Source of the DNA: Hordeum vulgare subsp. vulgare
Lineage: Eukaryota > Streptophyta > Magnoliopsida > Poales > Poaceae
Length of the DNA stretch: 64,000 nucleotides
Assembly (NCBI RefSeq): GCF_904849725.1
Contig: NC_058519.1
Location: 104,334,881-104,398,880 of the forward strand
Reading direction: 5' to 3'
Made by a program: the position numbers and the translations under genes
In this document: positions 45,053 to 55,562 of the stretch, in pieces
Layout of the letters: every line of letters starts with the position of its first letter
Position numbering within the stretch: position 1 is the first letter of the stretch
The notes under the pieces: model-generated
What the model was told of the DNA's origin: nothing
The model's database searches: none
Seen by the model: only the letters and a program-made list of their open reading frames with translations

Positions 45053-47860
45053 ATGTGCTATAGTGGGTTAGAATCGCTGCCATGTACACTCACAAGATCA
45101 ATTGTTAGCAACAAAATAATAAGTCTTTATGCATGGTATGCAACAAACAAATGCAGGAAATGGGCTGAACTCTATACTACCGGCTTCTACCACTCGTGTT
45201 GACTAGGGAGTCCTATATCCAGACCTAGATCTGATACCAAAGCTTGTGGCACCCCGGCTCACAGGAACAGGAACACCCCGTATTCCAGCCCAGAGATCAA
45301 GTATTCTGGAATACGACACTGCTTGGCATAGAACAAATCATCTCTTTATTACAAATAATATGTGTACAAGGGTTTGATGTTATAAAGGATTACATCGGCA
45401 CGACAACATTAGGCATGCTAAGGTAGCTCTATGCTAGCAGCGGAACAACTCGTAGAAGCGGAATAGGTTCTAGTAGTGAAAAAATGACGAAGGTGACAGA
45501 CTCCACTCCGCAGCGACTCTTGTTGGGACATGGCTAGCATAGACTCGAGATCCTCGACAGGCAATCAATCATGGCATCTCCTGCAATCTAGCATCACACA
45601 CCAGGGGAGTACTTTGAATATACTTGCAAGCTCACAACAACCAAAAGCATCAAGGCAAGACAACAACAAAGCATTAACAGGTTAACTTATTAGCAACTAC
45701 TATGATGCAGAAGTAAGTATTAGTCAAAATAATATGATAATGCTAGAATTACTGATAAATATCTTCTTTGGTCACATGAACCATCTCACTCTTGGCTATT
45801 CGGCCAAGCAATATATCATCTCGATCACCTCGCGATCAACATATCCTCGGGATCACCACATGATGACATCACAAACCGAATGATCATCCACCAGAAAATC
45901 CCAATATCATCATCGGCATCCTGGCAAATTGTTACTTGCTCACACCTACATATAAGTCATCTCATAAGTCATTAAGTCAATGTAAGTGTTGATCTACCGT
46001 TGTGATCTAGTATGAATTGTGTCCAAGACCGAGGACGTGGCTATCGATAGATTATACACTTTTGAGAGGTTAGTACACTGTACCCACACCATAGAACACA
46101 TGGCCTAGTGCTCCCATTTGGGTGGACCAACGACATTTCGACAAAACCAATCTATTGCATGACACTCTCCTGGGCACTCCGAATAATTCCCTTTGGGCTA
46201 TGCCATGGGTGGACCTAATGTCAACTCATGACATCCTCCATCCTTGTGGCCGCCACCATCGTGGCAAAAAAACTCATCCCAAACAAGGGCAACGATACCA
46301 TAAAACTTGGGCACACAAGGCTACGGTTGCCTACCTGATCAGGGTAGCGCGCACACATAACCTTCCCTAGTTGGAGGTGCTGGCGAGAGGCATGACAATA
46401 GACCAAATTAAGGCCTCCCATCCAGGCACGTTTGGTTGCACGGAGGAGCTTGATTTGGTGGCACCTGACCAACAAAATGACGGAACTTGTCCCCAAGGTA
46501 TAACTGTGATAGAACTGTTACCTATACATCCACGTGTGATCCTAGTTATAACAATATCCATCCAATGAATGATGTGTGTGCAGTATAATAAATTCCCATG
46601 GTAGCATATAACTAATGTCATGTTGAATCCAAAGACAATGATGTTACTATCCAAATGACAACATCAAGATGTATAAACTAATGCTCAGATTCAATCAATA
46701 AGATAGCATCAAATCCAATGATACTCCGATAGGCATGATATCCAATATAATCATAATGAAAGCATAACTGTTGTTCCTAGTAATCCAATGACAACATGTC
46801 ATCCTCAATCTGCAAAGTATTAGTCCAAGAAATCCAAGCATCAACATGGCAGTATCAAGATCAAATTATTAGTCCAAGAAATGCCATGAATAAATCATAT
46901 ATAGCTAATGCAATTTTTAATCAAGTTCATTAAATGAAACCATGGCATTGCATTGCAATCATGCAAATGGAGGGTGTGTCTTGCCTTGCTCCAAGGAAGT
47001 GTTGCATGTACTCCTGGTCTTTATCAAGCAACCAGAACACTCTTGAAAATATTTTTAAAGGCATTTGTAAATGACACATAAACCATATTCTTTTATCCAT
47101 AAATTGTAGACAGAAGATAGAAATACCAAACTCTACCAGAAAATAAAGGAGCTCAAGCAAAAAATAATGCAAGAAGAATCAAATCATTTGGAATTGTGGT
47201 TTGGGAGAGATTGATGGTCAAAGTTTGGTCAAATCTAAGGTTTAAAATGGATTTCAATAAATTTTTGGAAATCCCCAGGGGCTGACGTCGAAGGCATAAA
47301 CTGAGAAACGCCTTCATTTACATGCCACTTAAGGAGGGATTGAGGGGCTGACAGGTGGGGCCACTCGGTCAGTTTTAAGTGAGAGGGAGAGAGACAGAAA
47401 ACCGTGTCTCACCGATGCTGAAACAACGGCAATGCCAACACACAACTGGGATGGGTCGGAGACACCACGGAGGAGCTGCTCGTAACCGTGGCTCCCTGAA
47501 TGGTGGCCGAATGGCATCGCGCCCTTCATCTCCAGTGGCAGCGGACTTTGGGTGCCGGCGAGTTCAATGATTCATGTGACCATTTGCTTGGGATGGAAGT
47601 TGGGGAGGGTCGGAGAGCTTCTAGGAGCTTGATGGTGGTGCTTGCTTGGGCACAGAGGCGCTAAAGGTGGGTGGCCAAGGCAGGGGCCGAGAGGCGGGCT
47701 TCTGGCTAGATCCGAGGAAGAAAGACCTCTGGGCCTAGTTTAGTGTGATAGGGGTCGATTGGGAAGGGGTAGAGGCGAGTGGTGAGGAGAGATGGCTCGA
47801 AGGTGTGGCTTAAATAGTCAGGCCAATAAATTGTCAGCCACAAGCCAACAAGGACGCGTG
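45053..47860 (-). mobile_element. Gypsy-type element with initiator-Met PBS, minus strand: leader and 5' LTR
   Basis: Minus-strand TGGTATCAGATC at 45239-45228 matches the usual initiator-tRNA-Met PBS (TGGTATCAGAGC) at 11 of 12 bases. It lies five bases beyond an LTR end ...GGGGTGCCACA at 45245. The LTR extends rightwards for about 2.6 kb without a gene and shows a TATA-like CTATTTAAGCC on the minus strand near 47805-47815. Its right limit is the next element at 47861, so it may be cut. The plus-strand words TGTGGCACCCCGGCTCACAG and TCTGATACCA are familiar from Triticeae chromovirus-type LTRs, but the family is not assigned. Confidence 0.65.
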
Positions 47861-48742
47861 TGTCGGATTTCGGGCTCCGTAAAACCCTAAAGATTTGAAC
47901 TCAGGGGCGTGTACGAAGATCTCTCACGGGCTCGTCTCACCTAACTCGCTACTCGCTAGGGATGGCAGAGAGCTCACTCGATGGTGAGGAAGACACAGAA
48001 CAGGACAGTTTATCCAGGTTCGGGCCGCTGAGAAGCATACTACCCTACTCCTGCTTTGATGGATTGCCTCTCGTTGAGGTTGGTGGATGAACTAGTACAG
48101 TGTTCGAGGGCCTCCTGAGGCTGGGTGTCCTTTGGGTGGTGTCAGTGGGCGAATGAATGAATTGATCCCTCTATGAAGTAACCTACTCTCTATCTATATA
48201 GTGGCGGCCCTGGTCCTCTTCACTTATCGTTCCGGCGGGAAGGGATCCCACAACAGCCAATTTTCTAGGGGGGCAGGGGAACATGCTTCCCCTATCCAAA
48301 AGTAGTCTTCGCCTGCAAAGTGGTTGTCAACGCAGCAAGGACGGGTCCAGGGATGACGTGCGTCCTGCTGGTGGGCGGTGGTGGCCATGTTGCACCAGAA
48401 TGGAAACCTTTGGGAGATGCCTTGGAGACCTATGTGCATCCTCACCCTATTTACACTAAAGGGGAAACTGCACCGTCCTGTTGTCTGCTGCTCGCATGTC
48501 CTTCCCGTGCGTCATCCTCGACTCCTGAGGCCAGGTCTCGCCTCGGAATATCCGCCGCTCTAGAGGGGTCCTGAGGAGACCCCCCTGGGGGTCTTGATGT
48601 TGTTCCTCCTCGTGAGGCTTGGCCCCTCGTGAGGGCCTTGCCTTGAGTGGTGTCGGGCCTCTTGGTTTTTGGTCGATGAAGTGGGCCAACCCTGGGCCGT
48701 AGGCAGGCAGGTCTGGGTACCCCCATTCCTCGAATGCCGACA
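47861..48742 (-). repeat. 3' LTR of Tat-lineage element, 882 bp
   Basis: Minus-strand start TGTCGGCATTCGAGG at 48742 directly after a G-rich polypurine tract; end ...GAAATCCGACA at 47861. TATA-like words (CTATATAG) occur near 48194-48203. The left flank GCGTG (47856-47860) would be the target duplication, but the right copy is not found. Confidence 0.75.
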
Positions 48743-48762
48743 GTAGCCCCCGGGCCCAAGGC
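48743..48762 (-). promoter_or_regulatory. Polypurine tract of Tat-lineage element
   Basis: Minus-strand CCTTGGGCCCGGGGGCTAC immediately before the LTR start at 48742. Confidence 0.7.
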
Positions 48763-49178
48763 GCGCGTGTGCTGGCTTCTTGGCGAAGCCTTGAGGGTGG
48801 GCCGAAGCATCACGGGCACTAATTGCCTATGGGCGAGGCGGCACACCTGTCCAGCCGCCATGCGGGGACGCTCTCGCTCCTTGAGGCGTCCGGGGCGCAC
48901 CAGACCACGATGGCACAATCTCCAAGAACTATGTCGGCCATCATTGTTACTCATTGAATGGCATCGGCGCGTCCTGCCCACGCCCAACGGCCCTCACGGA
49001 CGTGACTGCTCGGTTGTCAGGTGAGGCGATGTGGGCGGCAATGCGCCTGCTGGCCTACCTTGCGGCACCCGAGGGGCGCACAACGCTCTTGCTCCCGCGA
49101 CGCTTGGTGGCACTGGTTCGCCTATAAATCTGCCCCGCACCTAGCAAGGGGGAGGAACTGCGATCTTGACCTTCCTCT
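48763..49178. other. GC-rich spacer next to the LTR
   Basis: No gene. CCTATAAATC near 49122 with a following CT-rich stretch looks like a plus-strand promoter for the antisense gene; this is inference from its position about 60 bases before the first plus-strand ATG. Confidence 0.4.
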
Positions 49179-50024
49179 TTGCTTCCTTTGCTCCGCCGAG
49201 TAAAACCTCTTCTCCCCTTCGTTTCTTTGTCTTCCATGTTGTCTCCAGGAGGCGATCCTGGCAGGGGGAAACGTGCGGCTCCGTTCGCAACCTCGTGTGC
49301 CCCCGGGGGCAGCGGCAGAGGGCCCTCAGGGTTGTCGCGCGTCCGCCGCTGCTGGGCTCCGACCGATGTATGAGTCCCTCGTTTGCACCCCCTTTCCTTG
49401 TTGTCCCGTCCACTGCTTGGTGGTTCATTTTCCCTTCTCTCCAGAGTGCCCACAGACAAGTAGCTCAATCTCGGTGAGCTTCAGGAGGATGCGAAGGGGT
49501 TGTGGGCTCCGCTCAAGAGTGCCGAGGCCGCCCGCCAGGGTGAAGCGGAGGCAAATGCGGAGTTGGCGTCGCTGTAGAGATAGGTCCAGGAGGCAGCCGA
49601 TGCCGTTCAGGCCGCCTATGACGAGGCGGCGTATACCCGCATGTTGGAGTCCCAGCGTGCCAAGCAGTTTGGGAGCATCGCCGGCCGGGCGGAAGGCGCG
49701 ATGCGCCGATTCGTGGGGGATGCCCCGACGCTGCCAAGCGTGAGCAACGACGGGGGCTACCTCACCTTCTTCTAAAAGGTCATGGTGACGCTGGACGCCG
49801 ACGTCTCCCGCGTGGAGGAGGACAATGCTTCCGACGTGCGCGAGCTTCAGGGCCTTGCCTTGACGCTCGTCTTCTCCAACCTGCGCCGCCTTGTCCCGCA
49901 GCTTGATCTCCACCGCGTCGTCGAGCCGGTGCCCGCTGAGTCCCGGCATCTTCTCCGGGATGAAGTGCGCCCGTGCATGGACGCCCTCGTGGAGCGGTAC
50001 GTCCGGGTGCCCGTCCCGACTTAG
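49179..50024 (+). pseudogene. Antisense gene of Tat-lineage element, N-terminus plus C-terminal domain
   Basis: The plus strand is antisense to this element. A short basic N-terminal part (MLSPGGDPGRGKRAAP, about 49236) ends at a stop near 49371. The central Transposase_28 core is missing. From about 49470 the C-terminal part is readable: a coiled-coil-like segment (GELQEDAKGLWAPLKSAEAA), two stops near 49576 and 49582, AAYDEAAYTRMLESQRAKQF, GYLTFF, a stop at 49773, then VMVTLDADVSRVEEDNASDV, LALTLVFSNLRRLVPQLDLH and CMDALVERYVRVPVPT. It is a decayed copy of the same class of protein as 13844-8892, but of a different subfamily. Confidence 0.6.
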
Positions 50025-50689
50025 GAGGAGGGCTCTGACGCCGATCCTGCTGGCGCCAAGGGCGGTGTCGGCGGCCTCTCCCCCTAGGCGTCCCCCAGCT
50101 TCTGTTTTCCTGCCCCTATAATGTTGGACCATGAACTCTGTCGTGTCGGGCGTTAGACTTTTGTAAGTTACCTTCGCCGTTCTCCCTTTTTTCTTTCGCT
50201 CTTGAATCGATGGCTTGCTCGCTGGTAGTCGTTGTGGCTTGGTTTCCTTGCATAGGGCCCGTCGCTCACCCAGCCGTTGCTCGGGGGCAACAGCAACCAG
50301 GGGCCTTCAGAAGGTCCCATCCTCCCGAGTCATCGTTTGCGCCGCTGCACGCTTGGTCGGCGGCCCCGTTCCTTGCCGCACCTTAGTCCTTAGGCCCTGC
50401 ATCCTTTCGTTAGTACGCGTGTTTTTAATTCGTTCTTGGTTTGACGCGAAAACAAATGGCCCCCGTCTGGGCCTACGGGGTACTTAGCACGTGGGTTTGC
50501 ATCGGTCCCTTCCGCAACTCCTCCTGAGTAGCTCTTGCTTTATCGGTGGGACGGGGTGGAGACCCTTTCGGCACTCTATGTATGTGGGTCCCGGTCCCGC
50601 ACATTTCCCTGCCGCCGCAAGGCGCAACCCGTTACCAAGGTTGTTCCTCATGGGGAAAAGCCGTGGCGCCCTGGGTGCCGACATGGGCG
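50025..50689. other. Spacer after antisense gene
   Basis: No supportable gene; overlapping GC-rich frames in all directions. A first repeat fragment (CGGTCCCGCACATTTCCC) appears near 50590. Confidence 0.4.
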
Positions 50690-52310
50690 ACACCTGGGTG
50701 GCCGAGTGGCTTTGCGACCAGTAAGGCCCCTGAGGCATGTTGCTCAGGATCCACCCTTGACACTCAAGCCTCTCTAAGTCGACACACCCCAGTCCCGCAC
50801 ATTTCCCCACCGCTGTTAGGTTCAACGCACTTGACGTGGCGGGGCCCCACCGCCCCGACACCGATCGGAGCTCCAAGACGGCACCAGGGGTGGCGAGTGG
50901 CCTTATGTACGGTAAGGCTCCTAAAGCAGTGCCCAGGAGCCCCCTTTGGCGCTCGAGCGATTCCCCATTCCGTCCCTTTCGTCATCGCCCCAGGGCGCCC
51001 TGAGGCCTCCCGAGAGTCTTTGTGGTGGTATTGTGCTTCGATTCGGGCCCCCGAGCGGGGGTCGGCCGCTGAAAATGTTTGCCCTTGGGATGACAAGTCC
51101 TTGCTTTCACGCTCCTTGGCGCCTAGGGGTGATGCAAAGCGTTTAGCTCCTCAGAAAATGTCATCCAGAAAAGGAGGCTTCAAAGCCGGCGAAACGAGAA
51201 AACGCACGAGAAAATCCCCCCCCCTCCTTTTTGTTTTTCAAACTTCAACTTTTAAATCGATAAATTTAAGTCGAGCAAAGGATAATTCAAGCTCCAGGAA
51301 GAAGCAAGCAAACGCCACGTACGGCACCTAGGCTAATCTCCGCCGCCATCTCCCCCCAGCTCGAAGCATAGGGCTTCCACTAGGCGTGGGAGGGACCCCT
51401 CCGCATCCTCGGTGGGGCCCGGGTGTATACAGCCGCAGCTTGTTATTACGTGATAGTGTCACACAGGGTGTATTTGGGAGGTAGCGAGGACGCTTTGGCC
51501 TCGCGAGTGTCCCTACCCCCGAGGCATAGGCGCATGATTCCTTTTGAGGCTTTGGGACTGAGTTGATTGCCTTCGTCTTCTCCCCAGCGCGGAGCGTAGG
51601 GCTGCCACTAGGTGTGGGAGAGACCCCTTCGCGTCCTAGGGGGCCCGGGCATATAGAGACGCAGCTCGTTATTACGTGAGAGTGTCACGGGATGAAGTAG
51701 GTTTCGGAAGGATTGAAGGATGATGCAGAGGTTCCACGGGTTGATGCAGGTCCCGCGGGGACTGTTGGGCAAACGCAAGGGCCCTCCGGCCTCATGATGT
51801 TTCCTCCTTGGGTGCGGTTTTCCCCTGATCCCTTTTGTAGATGTGGCCCTTTGAGGCCCCACCCGCTCCTTCTCCTAAGACTGGTTGAGGGCTTTTCTAC
51901 TGCTCTACGTCGGCAGGTCCCAGTACCGCGCATTTCCCGACCGTCATTGCATACGGCCGAATGACGGACACAACTATGGGGTCAAGCCCTGTCACCCCTA
52001 ATAACGACCCAATGTCCGTGGACGGCATCAAGGGTGGCAGGTGGCCTTATGACCGGTAAGGCTCCTGAGGCTCGATGCTCAGGAGCCCCCTTGGACGTTC
52101 GAGCGGCTCTGCGTCGCCAAGACCCGGTCCCGCACATTTCCCAACCGCCGTTGCTTGTGAACGAATGGACGAACGCAGCTACGGGGTCAAGACCTGCCAC
52201 CCCTGATAACGACCCAATGTCCATGGATGGCATCAAGGGTGGAAAGTGGCCTTATGACCGGTAAGACCCCTGAGGCTCGATGCTCAGGAGCCCCCGTTTG
52301 ACACTCAAGC
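50690..52310. repeat. Diverged repeats with CTCAGG hairpins
   Basis: A unit with GTGGCCTTATGACCGGTAAG and a hairpin occurs at about 50695, 50890, 52032 and 52238. The best copy pairs GGCTCCTGAG (52060-52069) with CTCAGGAGCC (52078-52087) over 10 bp and an 8-base loop. A second unit (GCTTGTTATTACGTGA and CGGGTGTATACAG-type words) occurs at about 51350-51470 and 51590-51700. CCCGCACATTTCCC recurs near 50795 and 52130. These are the tandem repeats of the element, more decayed than those at 7385-8600. Confidence 0.7.
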
Positions 52311-53876
52311 GGACGCCATTTCATCCTGTTGATTGTGGCCTTGGGAAGCCGCGGGGCCTCCCCAGGTCCTGCGACGGGGCGACGCGCACCGTTCGGAGCC
52401 CCCAAGCGAGGGGGGGCGGGGGGTAGATCGCCGGAAGATGCAAGCAAGGTAAGATGTCACATCGCCAAATGGATGCAGTAGAAGTTATGGAAGCATGCGT
52501 AAATGATATGACGGGCAGAGGTGTGCCCTGAACACTTGAAGTTCATGCGGCCAGCAGACACCCCCTAGAGCAGTGAACTCAAAAGTTTACCTTGCATAGC
52601 TTCTTCGCGCATGAGGGGCGCCTCGTGACGCCCGGCCCTCGGCGCCCACACCAGCACCATAGTCGTCGCGGGTGACCCGCGCCGCGTGTGTCTTGTTGCT
52701 TTATCTGGTTCGTCCTCCTGAGGTCGGGGACCCGGTTCTTCGCAGTTTCTCCGCGGGGGTGGCGGCTGGCGTCACGCCCCATGGCTTGGGGGCGCCTCCC
52801 TGCCCGTGCCTCTTGGGCCCAGTGCTCTGTCAGTGGGAGCCCTAGGGCAGGCTCAAGGGGGACCCCCAGAGCGTTCCTTACTCCTGAGGAGTACTAGCGC
52901 CTGGGGTGGACACTTGAGGCTCTTCCTCGACGGGAGAGTGAGGTGGTGTTACATAACACGGTATGTAAGGCTCCACGTAGGTGTTCGATTGACCTCCAAG
53001 GTCGTTCAGCAGCGCGAGGGTGGAGGTCCCTCTCTGCGGCGGGGGGAGGTCACCCCGGTCGCGTTGCTCAGAGATTTTCTAGCGATGGGACTCCGCACGA
53101 AATCGCTTGGTCCTACTGCCGCCGTTGGGTGGTCCCCGCATTGCCTGGTGCAGACTCCCCCCTTGGTACCCTGGCGTGTCTTCATCGTCATAGTTCGCCC
53201 GCGCTGACGCCTCCGCCGCCCGCTAGCTACGCCTGAGGGAGCGCTCCCGCGTGGCTGCCTCGGGTTGTCGGGGGCCAACCTGGTTTTGGTGATGCACGCC
53301 GGTGTGTGCATCAAACGTCCTGTCATTCTCTTTGCGCCCCTGGAGGTTACCGGCATGTTGCGCCTCGAGGCCAGCCACCGGAATCTGGAGGAGGGCAGCA
53401 TGTGACGCATCTCTCTCGGCCCCGCCCAACGCAGGAGGGGCCCTGTCGCTTGCAGGCCCGGGGACCGGCACGAGGTGCGAGCCCCTGGCGCCCGGCGCCT
53501 GCAGCCTTAAAAAAGAGTGGGATCGGATGGCTTTCCAGGCGAGGGCGATGAAGCCCCCTTGCGTCGGTCCATGGCGTGATGTGGTCCGCCCAGGCATCAA
53601 AGCCCCCTTGCATAGGTTGATGGCAGAGCATCTCGCTCGCCATTTGCAGCGTGTCGTCCGCACCGAGGTCCCCCAAGTTGATGTGGCACGTCGTAGATGC
53701 CGAGGGCGCCGCCCAGCCACCATGCGCCTGGGTGGTGCGGGTGGTTGCGACGGTCGAGATGATGTTGACGATCTGGTACAAGCCGCTTCATACCACAATG
53801 CCGGTACACGTGCTTTCGGCCGCTGTGGTATGACGGTTGGAAGCCAGCTCGACGAGGCTCGAAGAAGCTTGTTGGG
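52311..53876. other. GC-rich remainder of the Tat-lineage element
   Basis: Long overlapping open frames on both strands (for example 53223-53933 minus and 53302-53952 plus) follow from the high GC content and run into the next LTR. I do not recognise a gag or pol motif. It could be the decayed leader or gag region of the element after loss of pol. Confidence 0.35.
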
Positions 53877-55562
53877 TGCTACTGTGACAACAGACCTTCC
53901 CCTGCAACGGCACCAGAAGAATGCTGCTAGCATTCCCCGGCAACAAAACTAGAAGAATGTTGTTGATGGCCCACCAGCGCGTGGGTTCGCGGTAGTTTTC
54001 CATGGTAGAGTATTCGACCCAAATTTGTTGATTCGCCAGGCACGAGGTGAGAGGATACTCTCGAGTATTAGCAGCTGAATGTATCAGATTCAACCACACC
54101 TGAAAGATTAGTATCTGCAAGCAAAGTAGTATGATAACAACGGTGTCAGAAACGATCTGTTGACGGCAGACTATTCCTAACTATGGTATCAATGGCGCCA
54201 GAAGTTGCCTGCTGACGGAAATTGTCTTTTCCCGTCAACGCCGAGCGAACCAGAATTGTAGCACGTAGCAGCAGTGTAACGAGTAATAGCAGTGGCAAGG
54301 AACAACAGTAGTGACAGCGGCAGCAAGTAGCAGCAGAGCAAGCGACAATAGTAACAGTAGTAGCAAGTAGCAACAGTAGTAACAGCAGCAGCAACAACAG
54401 TAGTAACAGCAGTAGCAGCAAGACAAGTAACAGCAGAAGTGGGACGAACTCATAGGCAATGGGTCGGTGATTCATTTGGATGATATTCATCATGCAACAA
54501 TTACAACATGGAGAGATATGTGGCTAGCTCCCATTCGTTAATGTGATGTAGGCATGCATTCCGTGTGTACTCATACGTGCTTAGGGAAAAGAACTTGCAT
54601 GACATCTATTGCCCATCCATCCCGTGGTAGCGGAGTCCAAAAGGATACTACGGGATATTAAGGTTCTCCTTTTAATAAAGAACCAGAACAACGAATTAGC
54701 ACTTGGTGAACACATGAACTCCTCAAACTATGGTCATCACCGGGAGTGGTTCCGGTTATTGTCACTCTGGGGTTGCCGGGTCATTACACATAGTAGGTAA
54801 CTACAACTTGCAAGATCGGATCTAAAACACACATATATTGGTGACAACATAATAATTTCAGATCTGAAATCATGGCCCTCGGGCCCTAGTGACAAGCATT
54901 AAGCATGGCAAAGTAGTAGCAACATCAATCCCAGAACATAGTGGATACTAGGGATCAATCCCCGTCAAAATTAACTCGATTACATGATAGATCTCATCCT
55001 ACTCATCACTACCCAGCGAGCCTACGAATAGGTTACTCACGAACGATGAAGAGCTTCATGGAATTGGAGTGGAAAGAAGGTTGATGATGACGATGGCGGC
55101 GGTTTCCCCTCTCCGGAGCCCAAAACGGACTCCAGATCTGTCCTCCAGATGAAGAACAGGATGTGGCGGCGCCTCCGTATCGCAAACGCGACGAAATCTT
55201 CTCTTATAATTTTTTTCTGGGCGAAAGTGATTTTATAGAGCTGAGATTGGGGGCGCCAGAGCCACGTGGGCCCCACAAGCTTGGTTGCCGCGGCCAGGGG
55301 GTGGCCGCGGCAATAGGGCTTGTGGCCCACTGGCCCATCCCCTCCGGTGGATCTTTGCGCAGGTATTTTTCATATTTTCCAGAAAAATTCTTCGTAAATT
55401 TTCTAGACGTTCCGAGAACTTTTATTTCTGCACAAAAACAACACCATGGCAATTCTGCTGAAAATAGCATCAGTCCGGGTTAGTTCCATTCAAATCATGC
55501 AAATTAGAGTCCAAAACAAGGGCAAAAGAGTTTGGAAAAGTAGATACGATGGAGACGTATCA
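53877..55562 (-). repeat. 3' LTR of Sabrina-like element, 1686 bp, extended end
   Basis: Begins TGATACGTCTCCATCG at 55562 next to the polypurine tract. The ancestral end (GGGCCATCA, homologous to GGGTTATCA) is near 53963. About 85 more bases follow with two PBS-like copies, ending CAGTAGCA at 53877. Further PBS-like words (TGGCGCCATTG) occur at about 54190-54200. Hairpin: CCACAAGC (55273-55280) with GCTTGTGG (55318-55325), and an inner perfect 12-bp stem TTGCCGCGGCCA (55285-55296) with TGGCCGCGGCAA (55302-55313). Confidence 0.82.
54275..54440. repeat. Degenerate CAG/TAG trinucleotide array within the LTR
   Basis: Runs of AGCAGTAGCAACAGTAGTAA-type triplets. They create a minus-strand poly-leucine frame that is not a gene. 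The counterpart in the solo LTR at 12700-12790 is shorter. Confidence 0.85.

Larger units (their letters stand above)
47861..53876 (-). mobile_element. GC-rich Tat-lineage gypsy element, minus strand, truncated
   Basis: 3' LTR 48742-47861, polypurine tract 48762-48743, antisense gene remnant on the plus strand (49179-50024), then hairpin-bearing repeats (50690-52310) and poorly readable sequence to 53876, where a Sabrina-like element starts. The order (3' LTR, antisense gene with its N-terminus near the LTR, then repeats) mirrors that of the Tat element at 1880-13849. Pol is not visible; it was deleted or lies beyond the later insertion. Confidence 0.7.

Noticed and set aside
45053..47860. 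Gene content in the 2.8 kb AT-rich stretch
   Set aside because: Only short, overlapping ORFs without motifs; the PBS and LTR end at 45228-45245 explain it as an LTR.
48400..53950. Many long overlapping ORFs that could be host genes
   Set aside because: Frames overlap on both strands in GC-rich DNA and lack recognisable domains apart from the retrotransposon antisense gene; the region is bounded by an LTR with polypurine tract.
54146..54493. Minus-strand ORF with a long leucine run
   Set aside because: It is the translation of the triplet tract within an LTR and has no conserved flanks.
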